From Schistocephalus solidus (lineage: Eukaryota; Platyhelminthes; Cestoda; Diphyllobothriidea; Diphyllobothriidae): DNA of 64,000 bases. The stretch is from contig WEDG01001288.1 of NCBI GenBank assembly GCA_017591395.1, positions 62,001-126,000 of the forward strand, written 5' to 3'. Both the position numbers and the translations under genes were made by a program. Shown here piece after piece: positions 54,497 to 64,000 of this stretch. The notes under the pieces were generated by a model. That model was not told the DNA's origin and did no database searches. It saw nothing but the letters and a program-made list of their open reading frames with translations. How positions within the stretch are numbered: the first letter of the stretch is position 1; every line of letters begins with the position of its first letter.

Positions 54497-55476
54497 TTAC
54501 CGCAGGTTTTTAAGGAGACGTATGTGGCCTAGTAGGCCCATGCTGTGCGTGAATGTGCGAGGGCACTGCGGACAGTTTGAGTGTATGTTGGTGCTCCTGG
54601 CACTGATTTGCCGGTCTCTGTGCGATTGATTCGCAAGTGACTGACCAGGCCGATGAGTGATGTGCATGTGCGGTGAAAATGAGGAAGAGATAGGTCGAGA
54701 GCTACTGAGACTTGGGGGCTCTGCTGCTGATACTGTTAGTTGCACTCATGGGATGACTGTTGGAAGTTTTAATGGATGCGCAAGATGTGTTCGATGTGTT
54801 GGCCCCGTGGTGAATTCCGCTTTCGTGGATGCGCGTGTGACCGATCAGGCCCATGCGGTGAGCGAATACGTGGGGACAGTGTGGGCATTGGGGTCGGCGG
54901 TCTCTGCCCTGTTTGGTGCGTTGGAGCTCCAGACACTGATTCACCAGTCTCTGTGCGATGGATACACAAATGACTGACCAGGCCGATGTGTGAGGTGAAT
55001 GTACGATCGCAGTGAGGACAGGTTAGTACCGAGTCCCCATCGGTGGTACTGGGCGCGGTGGTGGTGATGGTTGTGGTGGTGGAAGTAGCAGGTTGCAGGT
55101 AGTCGTACGTGGCCACTATGGTGGCGGGATTGAGGTAAGTGGTGTTCGTCGCCGTGGTCGGCGGAAGGGGAGGGGGAGGGAAGGTGTCGGGGATCGTGGG
55201 CGACGGGGCATCGAGGGAGTGGTTATTAGTGGTTGCGATGGTCGTCGTCGTGAGGTCTGAGGCAGATGTGGCAGAGGTTGATGTCGTGGGATTTTTGGTT
55301 GCATTTAATTCGAAGATATCCGACCAGGTGGATTCGCGCGTGGAATGTGCGTTGGCAGCGTGGGCACGTTGGCAGGGCTTGGGCATTGGCGGTGTTGATC
55401 CGGGGCGCTTGTGAATTGTGAGTGGCCCGTTTGGCCTTAGCAGCGGTGAACCGGTTGGTATCCAGCCGGTTGGCAT
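54497..55476 (-). pseudogene. RTE C-terminal zinc fingers (copy 2)
   Basis: The first finger (CPRCQRTFHARIHLVGYLRI, then KC) is of C2HC type. It is followed by a Thr/Pro-rich linker with long ACC/ACT runs, a C2H2 finger (CPHCDRTFTSHIGLVSHLCI), another (CPHCPHVFAHRMGLIGHTRI, in the 54944-54702 frame) and a last one near 54560 (CPQCPRTFTHSMGLLGHIRL). The last lacks its final His in this copy. The frames are shifted relative to each other. The fingers end about 10 residues before the stop (LLKNLR), as in the other copies. Confidence 0.75.
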
Positions 55477-56294
55477 GCAACCGGTTGCACCAGCCCTTTA
55501 CGGATCTTCTCCAGGCCAATCGGTCCTGGGCAAGGTCCTCCCAGGTCACCGGGGTGATTTGCAGTTGCTTCGAGATAGTTCTTCAAAGTGTCCTTGTAGC
55601 GCTGTTTTTGTCCTCCTCGTCTGCGAGCACCCGTAGCGAAATCTCCGTAGAAAAGGCGTTTGGGTTGACGCTCGTTATCCATTCTCACTAGGTGGCCGCG
55701 TTATCGCAATAGCACTTGCCGCAGCATGGCGTGGATGTTGAGGATTCCGGTCCGCGCCAGAACATCCACGTCCGGGATTCTGTCTTATAACTCAGCTTCA
55801 GTATTATGAGGAGGCAGCTGAGATTGGAGTGATTCAGCTTTCCGGCCTGGTTCGAGTAGACGGTCCAGGTCTCCGCTCCGTAAAGCAGTGTCGTCAAGAC
55901 GATGGCCTTGTACATCTTAAGTTTGGTGTTCAGGTGAATACCGTGGCGATTCCACATGGAGGCCTGCAGTCGGTCGAAGGCCTGACTGGCTTTGGAGATC
56001 CATTGAGCAACCTCGGTGTGGATTCTCGTATTGTGTGAAATCATGCTTCCTAGATAAGCGAAGGTTTCCAAGTTTTTTGATTTGAGCACCGTTGATATTG
56101 ATTTGGAGAGCATTGTATTCCGCGCTGGACGGCGGCTGGTGCATTACAACCGTTTTGGCTGTACTGATTGTTAATCTAAAATCGGCGCAGCCTACGGCAA
56201 AGAGGTTCATACTCCTTTGCAGGTCCTCCTCCGTCACGGTGTTAAGGGCGCAGTCGTCCGCGAAGAGCAATTCATGGACTGTAGTTGTAGACAC
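55226..56294 (-). pseudogene. RTE post-RT domain (copy 2), broken
   Basis: Frames at 56294-55917, 56113-55688, 55688-55437 and 55549-55226 together cover the end of the RT, the connection domain ([36 protein letters not shown]), the RMDNERQPKRLF segment and the [20 protein letters not shown] linker to the first zinc finger. The order matches copies 1 and 3. At least three frameshifts are present. Confidence 0.75.
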
Positions 56295-57640
56295 GTGCGT
56301 TAAAATTCCTGCATACGCCGACTGTTGAGAAGGTGTCCATCAGTTCTATAGGCGATGCGGATCCCAAGCTGCACATAACGTAGGCGTCCATCAGCCTAGC
56401 CGACAACGTGAGACTGAATAGAGTGGGGGCCAGCACGCAGCCCTGCTTCACTCCTTTGGTCACTGCGAATGCTTTAGATGCCGTGCCATTGTCAGTGACG
56501 CGCGCCGTCATCCCGTCATGAAGCTTACGCACCATGTGCGTGAACCGCTCAGGACAGCCGAATTTCTGCATGACTTTCCACAGTCCGTCGCGGTTCACCG
56601 TGTCAAAGGCTTTCGTCAGATCCACGAAGGTAGTTTATAGGTGAGTTCGCATCTCCTGGCACTTCTCATGCAGCAAAGATCATGTCGGTTGTTCCGTGGT
56701 GTCGGCGAAAGCCACATTGGCTTTCCGGGAGCAGGCCCTGCTGTAGGTGACCGTCCAGACGATTGATAAGGATACGGGCGAAGATCTTCCCGGCGATGTT
56801 GAGCAACGAGATGTCTCGGTGGTTATCACAGTGTTGCCGGTTTACCTTCCACTTGTAGAGATGGACGATGGTTGCGTCTTTGAAATCCTGAGGAACTTGT
56901 CCTTGGCACCACACCTCTTGAAATATTGTTGTGAGTTCCGCCATCAGTCAGGGCCCGCCATGCTTGTAGACTTCCGGTGGGATTGCGTCGGATCCAGGAG
57001 CTTTCCCGCTGGAAATCTGTTGCATGGACCGGATTGTTTTTGGTAGGGAACGTGGGAGATCCAGGGTAGTATTCGTATAAATGTAAGGGAGCTGGTCAAT
57101 GGCAGCATCGGAGATGGCTGATGAGCAATTGAGAACACTTTGGAAGTGCTCGGCCCAGCGCTTCGGCATTTGGGATTTCTCTATCAAAATTGTGCCGTCA
57201 GTGCTGTGCAGTGGTGCGGTTCCCTTGATGCAGGGGCCGTAGATGGCCTTTATAACTTTGAAGAAGTTTTTAATTTCATTGCGGTCCGCATACCCCTGGA
57301 TTTCCTCAGCCTTTCGGATCATCCTGGCATCCTGCATCTCCCGCAGCCGGTGCCAGCATATGAAGAAAGCTGCTTTGGTGGTCTCAGTCCGAAGGTCCAT
57401 GTAGGCCTTGTGTAGTCCATTCTTCTCCGTGAGTAAGTTACTGATGTCGGCGTCATTGTTGTCAAACCAGTCCTGGTGTTGACGGTGCGCGCGTCCGAGA
57501 ACATCGAGGGCGGTGAGGAGATTTTGCAGTTGACACCATCCTGTCTCCACGGTGGCGTTATAATCTGGAGCATGCAGGTTCTCCAGTTTCTGAGTTAATT
57601 GGTTGCTCTTATCAAAACAGTCAGCAGGCAAGTTTAACAA
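56272..57640 (-). pseudogene. RTE reverse transcriptase (copy 2), broken
   Basis: Three frames carry the RT. Positions 57640-56948 hold the linker and fingers (HQDWFDNNDADISNLLTEKN, KNFFKVIKAIYGPCIKG, SGKAPGSDAIPPEVYKHGGP). Positions 56944-56666 hold TIVHLYKWKVNRQHCDNHRD and SQCGFRRHHGTTDMIFAA. Positions 56625-56272 hold motif A (DLTKAFDTVNRDGLW) and motif B (TKGVKQGCVLAPTLFSLTLS). Motif C ([20 protein letters not shown]) is at the start of the next frame (56294-55917). Frameshifts at about 56945, 56640 and 56290 inactivate it. Confidence 0.8.
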
Positions 57641-58553
57641 AGGAGTATTTATCTTGACCTGGCGGTCGCTTACCTTGGGGCCTTCGTCGGGGTTGAAGTT
57701 GGAGCCTCATCTTGGAGATGATGAGGTGGTGATCCGTTCTACCATCGGCATCGCGGCTCGCCTTGGTCACGAACATGTCCTGTCGAGTTCGCCTCCGGAC
57801 GAGAACATAGTCCAGCAGCTGCAAATGCCGTAACCGAGGAAGGCGAAAGAAGGTGTTTGTCAGCAGTAGACAGTGTTTTGCACAGGTTTTCAGATTGAGG
57901 AGGTCATTATCGTTACAGCCACCGAGACCGTAGGGATCCTGCACTCCCTGCCAGGCAGCTTGGTCGGTCCCGACGCGGGTGTTGAAGTCACCAAGGGCAC
58001 TCAACTTATCCGCCTTCGGCACCGTCGCCAGGAGAGCGTGCAGATCCTCGTAGAATGTTTCCTTCGCCGCATCAGAGCTCATCACTGGAGGAGCGTAGGC
58101 GCTGATGATGGTGGTTAACTTGTCTCCCCGAATAGGTAGGCGTAAGCTCATCAAGCGATCATTGATACCATGCGGCAGACAGGGCAGACGACCCACGATG
58201 TCGTTCCGGATGGCAAAGGCGACACCAGCGTCGCGTCGCTCTGTCTTTGGCCGGCCACTCCAGAAGAAGGTGTGGCCGGCACCCATCTCCTCCAGATGAC
58301 CCTGCTCCGAGAATCGGGTCTCGCTAAGAGCAGCAATGTCTACCTTGTAGCGTGCCAGTTCCCAAACAACTAGCGCCATCCTATATTCCGGCCGTTTGTT
58401 CTTCAGCTTGTCTAAAATTAAACAAACATTCCAGACTGCTAGTTTGAGCGGACTCACCCGAGCAGCCCGGAGAGTATGGCGTGGGGCGTGGTGATTGGGG
58501 GTATTGTAGTTTGTTTGATTTTTACGACCGCGTATTTTAGAGCTGTGAGCCAC
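57621..58553 (-). pseudogene. RTE endonuclease domain, open frame (copy 2)
   Basis: A 310-codon frame encodes the whole APE-type endonuclease that nicks target DNA. All catalytic positions are visible: Asn in [12 protein letters not shown], Glu in [12 protein letters not shown], Tyr in IISAYAPPV, Asp/Asn in [11 protein letters not shown], Asp in [10 protein letters not shown] and Asp-His in [13 protein letters not shown] basic stretch ([15 protein letters not shown]) follows. An N-terminal leader of about 30 basic residues precedes it. The frame ends in a stop just before the RT linker, which continues in another frame. I call it a pseudogene because the rest of the element is broken, although this domain alone looks intact. 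Confidence 0.8.
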
Positions 58554-59100
58554 GAGCCGCAGCCATCTGTAAAAGGCGGGATACCCACAATTTTTTCAGG
58601 GCAAATTTTCCAGCCCCTTCCTCCGCGATAAGGCAAGCAGTGCTGTCCCTAAATTGGACTGCTGGGACATCCCAGGCGGCTGCCTAACTCCCCATCATAT
58701 GGGTCACGGTTTTGTTTTAGTGGGAGAACAACCCGAGTTAGCCTGGGCCACCTATGGGGTTGCTGTCGCCCTCACCGTAGGACGTTTTCAGATGGGGGAA
58801 GGTGGGAAGTTCGGGAGTCAGACATACCGGGTGCGGAGGCACACGCAGCACCGGGAGTAACCCTCACCTGGTTTAGCCCGCCGGTCGTGGCATTTACTGA
58901 GCTCTGGCCGCTAGGAAGAGCGCAGCTACGAGGGGCATAGATTAGAGTTTGGTACCAGTTAGAGGTGGCCACAGGAGCATTCACCCCCTGTACGAGACAT
59001 ATGAAGTGGTCAAACGCTACCTGTGGTGCACCCCCTAACAAGTACCCACTTCACCACTGGTGTACAGAAATGGCATGGCAACTCCGTACTGCAACAGCTG

Positions 59101-59295
59101 GTCAGTCAGATATTTTCCCACCACGTGCAGTTATCTGCGATGCCCTCGGGAACTACCAATTGTGATGAATACTGTAAAACCTGGGACAATCCAAATATCC
59201 TTACCTGATTCTGTCTCTGATGATGGATTCGAGTGAGAATCCAAAACGCCAGGCTAATAAAGCTCTAGTTTCAGTGATGGCGTCTCCTTCTTTAT
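59101..59295 (+). mobile_element. Foldback element K, right end
   Basis: CCACCACGTGCAGTTATCTG, then GCGATGCC, is the inverted partner of 52400-52350. The terminal hairpin motif follows at 59205-59292 (CTGATGATGGATTCGAGTGA, then GAATCCAAAACGCCAGGCTA). Together with 52190-53489 this brackets RTE copy 2. Confidence 0.65.
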
Positions 59296-59789
59296 TACCA
59301 ACTGGGTTTACTTAAAAGATTTGCTGGTAGAGATAAACCTTTTAATGCTGAGCTGTTCCCTTCGTCAAAAAAACGTAAAACATGGGAAAAGGACCCCCGT
59401 AATATATGTGGCCTTGGGCTACCTAGGAGAGGAGTTAGCGTTAGGGATACTGTTAGGGTTAGGGTTAGGATGAGGGAATGCTTACCCTTACTGTACTTTA
59501 ATGCATGATGGGCAGCGATTTCTAGTCCAGTGTCTTGCAAATAAACCAGTATATTGAACGACGACATGTCTTTCTACAGTAGAAGTAAAGAAGCTACATT
59601 TTAAGTTTTATATTTACTCAGAAAGTAGCACATTGCAGTGGAGTAATGCCTTTGGGAAAACCTTTCTCGAGCGCGATCTGAAAGTTGCTGTTTAATGTTT
59701 GAGCTGAAAGCAATCATTTTCAGTGGAACAGTCACACAATAGTTACAATCTGCCAACAAGCAGACGATAATAGGGTATGTGCGTCTCCC
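59296..59789. other. Stretch with a telomere-like cluster
   Basis: A cluster at 59430-59475 reads GTTAGGGATACTGTTAGGGT, then TAGGGTTAGGATGAGGGAAT. It is followed by a CTTACCCTTACTG flank. No gene is seen. Confidence 0.5.
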
Positions 59790-60047
59790 TAAGTGCGCCC
59801 TAAAAAATGCTGGGTCTCACGTCTTCGGCAGCCGGCCGCGGCTCGCAGATCGCAAACTACGCGGTCGTAAAACTCAAACAAACAACAATACCCCCCGTCC
59901 CCATCTCCCTCGCCATACTCGCCAGGCTGCTCGGGTGAGTCCACTCACACTAGCAGCCTGGAATGTTTGTTCCCTTTTAGAAAATCCTAGGAGCAACCGG
60001 TCGGAACGGGGACGGCGCTAGTCGCTCGGGAACTGGCGCGCTACAAG

Positions 60048-60677
60048 GTGGGCATTGCTGCTCTCAGCGAGACCCGATTCTCTGAGCAGGGTCAGCTGGA
60101 GGTGGGGGCCGGCTACACCTTCTTCTGGAGCGGCCGGCCAAAGGCAGAGCGACGCGACGCTGGTGTTGCCTTTGCCATCCGTAGCGACATCGTGGGACGT
60201 CTGCCCTGGCTGCCGCAGGGTATCAATGATCGCCTGATGAGCCTCCGCCTGCCTCTTCGGGGAAACCAGTTCGCAACCATCATCAGCACCTACGCTCCCC
60301 CAATGACGAACTCTGATGCGATGAAGGACAAATTCTACGAGGACCTGCACGCCTTGCTGGCGACTGTGCCGAAAGAGGACAAGTTAATTGTCCTTGGTGA
60401 CTTCAATGCCCGCGTCGGGACGGACCACGCTGCCTGGCAGGGAGTGCTGGGTCCCCACGGTCTCGGTAGCTGTAACGATAACGGCCTCCTTTATCTGCGC
60501 ACGTGTGCGGAACACCGTCTCCTGCTGACCAACACCTTCTTCCGCCTTCCGACGCGGGAGAAGGCCACGTGGATGCACCCTCGATCACGGCGCTGGCATC
60601 TGCTGGACTATCTTCTCGTCCGGAGGCGAGATCGACACGACGAAGGCCCCAAGGTAAGAGGTTGCCATGTAAGTTAA
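60048..60677 (+). pseudogene. RTE endonuclease (copy 3), C-terminal catalytic part deleted
   Basis: The frame carries [63 protein letters not shown] and [14 protein letters not shown]. At that point (about 60637-60645) the text jumps to [14 protein letters not shown], which in copy 2 lies about 45 residues further on, and the frame shifts. The catalytic Asp-His motif is therefore lost. The ORF start given is the first Met; the homologous leader upstream (59820-60010) is in a shifted frame. Confidence 0.8.
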
Positions 60678-62015
60678 ATACTCTTTTATTAAATTTGCCT
60701 GCTCACTGTTTTGATTTCAGCAACCAAATAACTGAGAAACAGGAGGACCTGCATGCTCCAGAGGATAACGCTACCGTGGAGACACGATGGTGTCAACTGC
60801 GAAATGTCATCCAGTCCACCATCCACGATGTCCTCGGCCGCGCACGCCGTCGACACCAGGACTGGTTTGACGACAATGACGCCGACATCAGCAACTTACT
60901 CGCAGAGAAGAATGGACTACAGAAAGCCTACATGGACCTTCGGACCGACGCCACCAAATCAGCATTTTTCAGATGCCGGCGCCTTGTACAACAACGGCTG
61001 CGGGAGATGCAGGATGCCTGGATGATCCGAAAGGCTGAGGAAATCCAGGGGTATGCGGACCGCAATGAAATTAAAAACTTCTTCAAAGCCATCAAGGCCA
61101 TCTACGGCCCGTGTATCAAGGGGTCCGCACCGCTGCTCAGCTCTGACGGCACAACATTGCTGACAGAGAAATCGCAAATTCTGAAGCGCTGGGCCGAGCA
61201 CTTCAGAAGTTTCCTTAATTGCTCATCAGCCATCTCCGATGCTGCCATTGACCGGCTCCCTCAAGTGGACACGAACAATGACCTGGATCTGCCGCCATCC
61301 CTACCAGAAACCATCCGGGCCGTGCAGCAGATTTCCAGCGGTAAAACACCGGGATCCGCCGCAATCCCACCGGAAGTCTACAAGCATTGGTAACTCTGTG
61401 ATAATCACTGAGGCATCTCGCCGGGAAGATCTTCGCCCGTATCCTTCTCAATCGTCTTAACGGTCACCTTGAGCAGGGCCTGCTCCCGGAAAGCCAATGT
61501 GGCTTCCGCCGACACCGCGGAACAACAGATATGATCTTTGCCGCCCGCCAGCTACAAGAGAAGTGTCAGGAGATGCAACTCACCTATACACTACCTTCGT
61601 GGATCTAACGAAAGCCTTTGACACGGTGAATCGTGACGGACTGTGGAAAGTCATGCAGAAATTCGGCTGTCCTGAGCGGTTCACGCACATGGTGCGTCAG
61701 CTTCATGACGGGATGACGGCGCGCGTCACTGACAACGGGACGGTATCCGAAGCATTCGCAGTGACCAACGGAGTGAAGCAGGGCTGCGTAATGGCCCCCA
61801 CCCTCTTCAGCCTCATGTTCTCGGCTATGCTCATGGACGCCTACCGTGATGAGCAGCCTGGTATCCGCATCGCCTACAGAACTGACGGGCACCTTCTAAT
61901 AGTTGGCGTATGCAGGCTCCAACGCGCTTGTCTACGACTACAGTACATGAATTGCTCTTCGCGGACGACTGCGCCCTTAACACCGTGGCGGAGGAGGACA
62001 GGCAAAGGAGCATAG
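60640..62015 (+). pseudogene. RTE reverse transcriptase (copy 3), with deletions
   Basis: Positions 60640-61393 hold the linker and fingers (HQDWFDDNDADISNLLAEKN, KNFFKAIKAIYGPCIKG, SSGKTPGSAAIPPEVYKHW). A deletion at 61388 removes about 40 residues present in copy 1 (from GGPQLM to NRQ). Another small deletion near 61412 removes a segment before AGKIFAR. The frame at 61497-62015 gives motif A (FVDLTKAFDTVNRDGLW) and motif B (NGVKQGCVMAPTLFSLMF). Motif C ([20 protein letters not shown]) lies in the next frame, from 61949. Confidence 0.8.
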
Positions 62016-62691
62016 ACCTATTCGCTGATGGCTGCGCCGATTTCGGATTAACAATCAGTACAACCAAAACGGTTGTAATGCACCAGCCGCCACCCAGTGC
62101 GGAATACAATGCTCCTCGAATCAATTTCAACTGTGCTCAAAACGTGGAAACCTTCGCTTATCTAGGAAGCACGATGCCGCGCAACACGCGAATCGATGAC
62201 GAGGTTGCCCAATGGATCTCCAAAGCTCGTCAGGCCTTCGGCCGGCTGCAGGCCTCCGTGTGTAATCGCCACGGTATTCACTTGAACACCAAACTGAAGA
62301 TGTACAAGGCCGTCGTCTTGACGACACTTCTTTACGGATCGGAAACCTGGACCGTCTACTCGAACCAAGCCAGGAAGCTGAATCACTTTCATCTCAGCTG
62401 CCTCCGCAGAATACTGAAGCTGAGATGGCAAGACAGGATCCCGGACACGGAAGTCCTGGAGCGGACCGAAATCCTCAGCATCCATGCTATGCTGAGGCAA
62501 GTGCAACTGCGATGGAGCGGCCACCTGGTAAGAATGGACGACGAACGACTTTTTACGGTGATGTCGCTACGGGTTCTCGTCGGCAGGGTGGTCAAAAACG
62601 ACGCTACAAGGACACTTTGAAGAAATCGCTGAAGCAACTGCAAATCAACTTGGTGACCTGGGAGGACCTCGCCCAGGATAGACCGGCATGA
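61910..62691 (+). pseudogene. RTE post-RT domain (copy 3)
   Basis: This frame starts just before motif C and runs through [56 protein letters not shown] and [14 protein letters not shown]. There a frameshift at about 62550 moves the text to the 62425-62691 frame ([37 protein letters not shown]). A stop then precedes the finger region. Confidence 0.75.
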
Positions 62692-62700
62692 AGAAGATCA

Positions 62701-63630
62701 GTGAAGACTGGTTCAGCAATCTATGAGGCCAACCGGATCGCTGCCGCCAAGGCCAAAAGAGCGGCACAAAAGTCCCCAGCGCCCCGAACTAACACCGCTA
62801 ATGCCCAGGCCCTTCCAACATGCCCACGCTGTCACCGCATCTTCTGCGCGCGAATTGACCTGGTTGAACATCTTCGGACGCAATGCACCAACAATCCGAC
62901 AATTCCAATTTCTACGTCAAATTCTGCCAACCCTCCTTCTGACTCCCCAAACCCTCACTCTGGGCATCAATTCCATTACTCCCACCATCATAGAGACCAC
63001 ATCCATCTACTCATCGCCTGTTACCCCCACCACTGCAACCACCACCGCCTTCGCCTTCACTACCACCACCACCATCAGCGATGGGGAATCTCTCCTAAGC
63101 TGTACTCAATTCGACCGCACATTCACCTCACGCATCGGCCTGGTCGGTCACTTGCGAATACATCGTACAGAGACCGGTGAGCCAGTGCCTGGAGCACCAT
63201 CACACAGCAGAGATCGTCGCCTCCACTGCCCTCACTTTCCTCGCGCATTCACTCATCGCATGGGCCTATTCAGTCACATTCGCATCCATGACAGCGGAAT
63301 TCACCGCAATGCCGACAACACCGATACACCATGCACACCCTGCGCTCCTGCCATTCTTAGCGCCCCTGCCACCCCCACTACCATGAATGAAATCCCCCAG
63401 CCTCTACCGATTTCTCCTGCCCACACTGCACCCGCAACTTCAACTCTCGCATTGGTCTGGTCGGTCACCTGCAAATCCATCGCACGGAGGCTGGTGAACC
63501 AGTGCCTGGGGCTCCAACATACAGTCGACGCGCCCGCCTTCACTTCCCTCACTGCTCCCGCACATTTACACACCACATGGGCCTATTAGGACACATGAGC
63601 CTCAACGACAACCTCCGATTAACCACCGGA
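62701..63630 (+). pseudogene. RTE C-terminal zinc fingers (copy 3), decayed
   Basis: The C2HC finger is CPRCHRIFCARIDLVEHLRT, then QC (62701 frame). The next fingers, in the 62723 frame, have lost cysteines: CTQFDRTF (Cys to Phe) and CPHFPRAF (Cys to Phe). The duplicated module continues near 63417-63600 with [20 protein letters not shown] and CPHCSRTFTHHMGLLGHMS in shifted frames. The protein ends NDNLR-stop at about 63620. Loss of metal ligands shows relaxed selection. Confidence 0.75.
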
Positions 63631-64000
63631 GGCTAAGCTACATCAGCGCACACTACCTACACCAATACATCGACAACACCCTCACAATCACCATTTACCA
63701 GAGTATATCACGGTTTCCTAGAAACCGTGGCTGGGAAGTCTGCCAATCTGACGCTTCCACCAGACCACGCCGTCAGCTCAGTGTATGTGCTTTGTGTGTC
63801 GAGTGGCTGACCAGTGGACTGGGAGTCAGACGGCGATGGCTGCTCCATATCCCCTGAGTTTGTAAATCCTGGTGTGTATGTTATGGGGGCCAGGTCGTGC
63901 TGTGGCGCGCGAAGACGGGTACGCCGATCCCACATCAGGCAACTGGCCGGCTCGGACATTGTCTGATGGTGGGGGTTGGGGAGAGAGTGAGGTAGACAGC

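Larger units (their letters stand above)
53490..59100 (-). mobile_element. RTE-like LINE with zinc fingers, copy 2, nearly full length
   Basis: Reading down the minus strand there is a 5' untranslated region (about 59100-58554), endonuclease (58553-57621), linker and fingers (57640-56948), reverse transcriptase (56944-55917), post-RT domain (56113-55437), zinc fingers (55549-54497) and a 3' untranslated region (54490-53490). The endonuclease frame is open, but the RT and finger regions are broken by several frameshifts, so the copy is inactive. It sits between the two inverted ends of foldback element K and probably inserted into it. The 5' boundary is approximate. Confidence 0.8.
59790..64000 (+). 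mobile_element. RTE-like LINE with zinc fingers, copy 3, running off the right edge
   Basis: Plus-strand copy of the family: part of the 5' leader (59790-60010), endonuclease (60048-60677, damaged), linker and fingers (60640-61393), RT (61400-62015), post-RT domain (61910-62691), zinc fingers (62701-63630) and a 3' untranslated region from 63635 to beyond the window. The untranslated region matches that of copy 1 (18030-17560) closely. Several internal deletions and frameshifts make it inactive. Confidence 0.8.

Noticed and set aside
58654..59208. Plus-strand open frames near the 5' end of RTE copy 2
   Set aside because: They lie antisense to the RTE 5' leader and the K element end, have no recognisable domains and no supporting splice or start context.
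60654..60719. GTAAGAGG...TTTGATTTCAG inside RTE copy 3, looking like an intron
   Set aside because: The sequence is coding in one frame ([20 protein letters not shown]) and matches the continuous coding sequence of copy 2, so no intron is needed.

Overview
This window looks like intron-rich, repeat-dominated nuclear DNA of a flatworm, most likely a diphyllobothriidean (pseudophyllidean) tapeworm. The main clue is an RTE-like LINE whose polyprotein ends in an array of C2H2 zinc fingers, a type I associate with tapeworms such as Schistocephalus and Spirometra. CR1-like LINEs, a Penelope-like element, tRNA-derived SINEs and TTAGGG-like clusters fit the same picture. The species call is inference. 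I saw no prokaryotic genes, rRNA, functional tRNA or CRISPR array.

The one host gene I can support is a partial Notch ligand of the Delta/Serrate/LAG-2 (DSL) class on the + strand. Four exons (34832-34989, 36035-36159, 42549-42665, 48213-48529) join with matching codon phases. They encode the end of an N-terminal C2-like (MNNL) domain, a six-cysteine DSL domain and three EGF repeats. A fifth, upstream exon (about 32191-32278) fits the same frame. A signal-peptide-like exon at 24125-24217 is only a candidate. The rest of the 5' end, and the transmembrane and intracellular part, were not found. The DSL domain is unusual: the loop between its third and fourth cysteines is three residues shorter than normal and lacks the usual receptor-contact residues.

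Layout. 1-11.4 kb: decayed CR1/Jockey-like LINEs in both orientations. 11.4-15.06 kb: a Ty3/Gypsy pol, minus strand, without gag. 15.1-17.1 kb: telomere-like clusters. 17.2-21.3 kb: RTE copy 1 (minus), abutting the tail of a second RTE fragment. 21.3-32 kb: SINE pieces, palindromic elements and a 355-bp tandem repeat. 32-48.5 kb: the Notch-ligand exons, whose introns hold a Penelope-like element with inverted terminal repeats, inverted and tandem SINE-like repeats, an RTE fragment and a foldback element. 48.9-51.8 kb: a 171-bp duplication and a perfect 308-bp triplication ending in a 93-codon ORF. 52.2-59.3 kb: a foldback-type element split by the nearly full-length RTE copy 2 (minus). 59.8-64 kb: RTE copy 3 (plus), running off the right edge.

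The most intriguing signal is a motif of about 85 bp in at least 12 places, usually as inverted pairs at element ends. It reads CTGATGATGG, then a small hairpin, then GAAACGTCAGGCCAATAAA. It resembles half of a hammerhead-ribozyme core and marks what may be a non-autonomous foldback or Penelope-related family.
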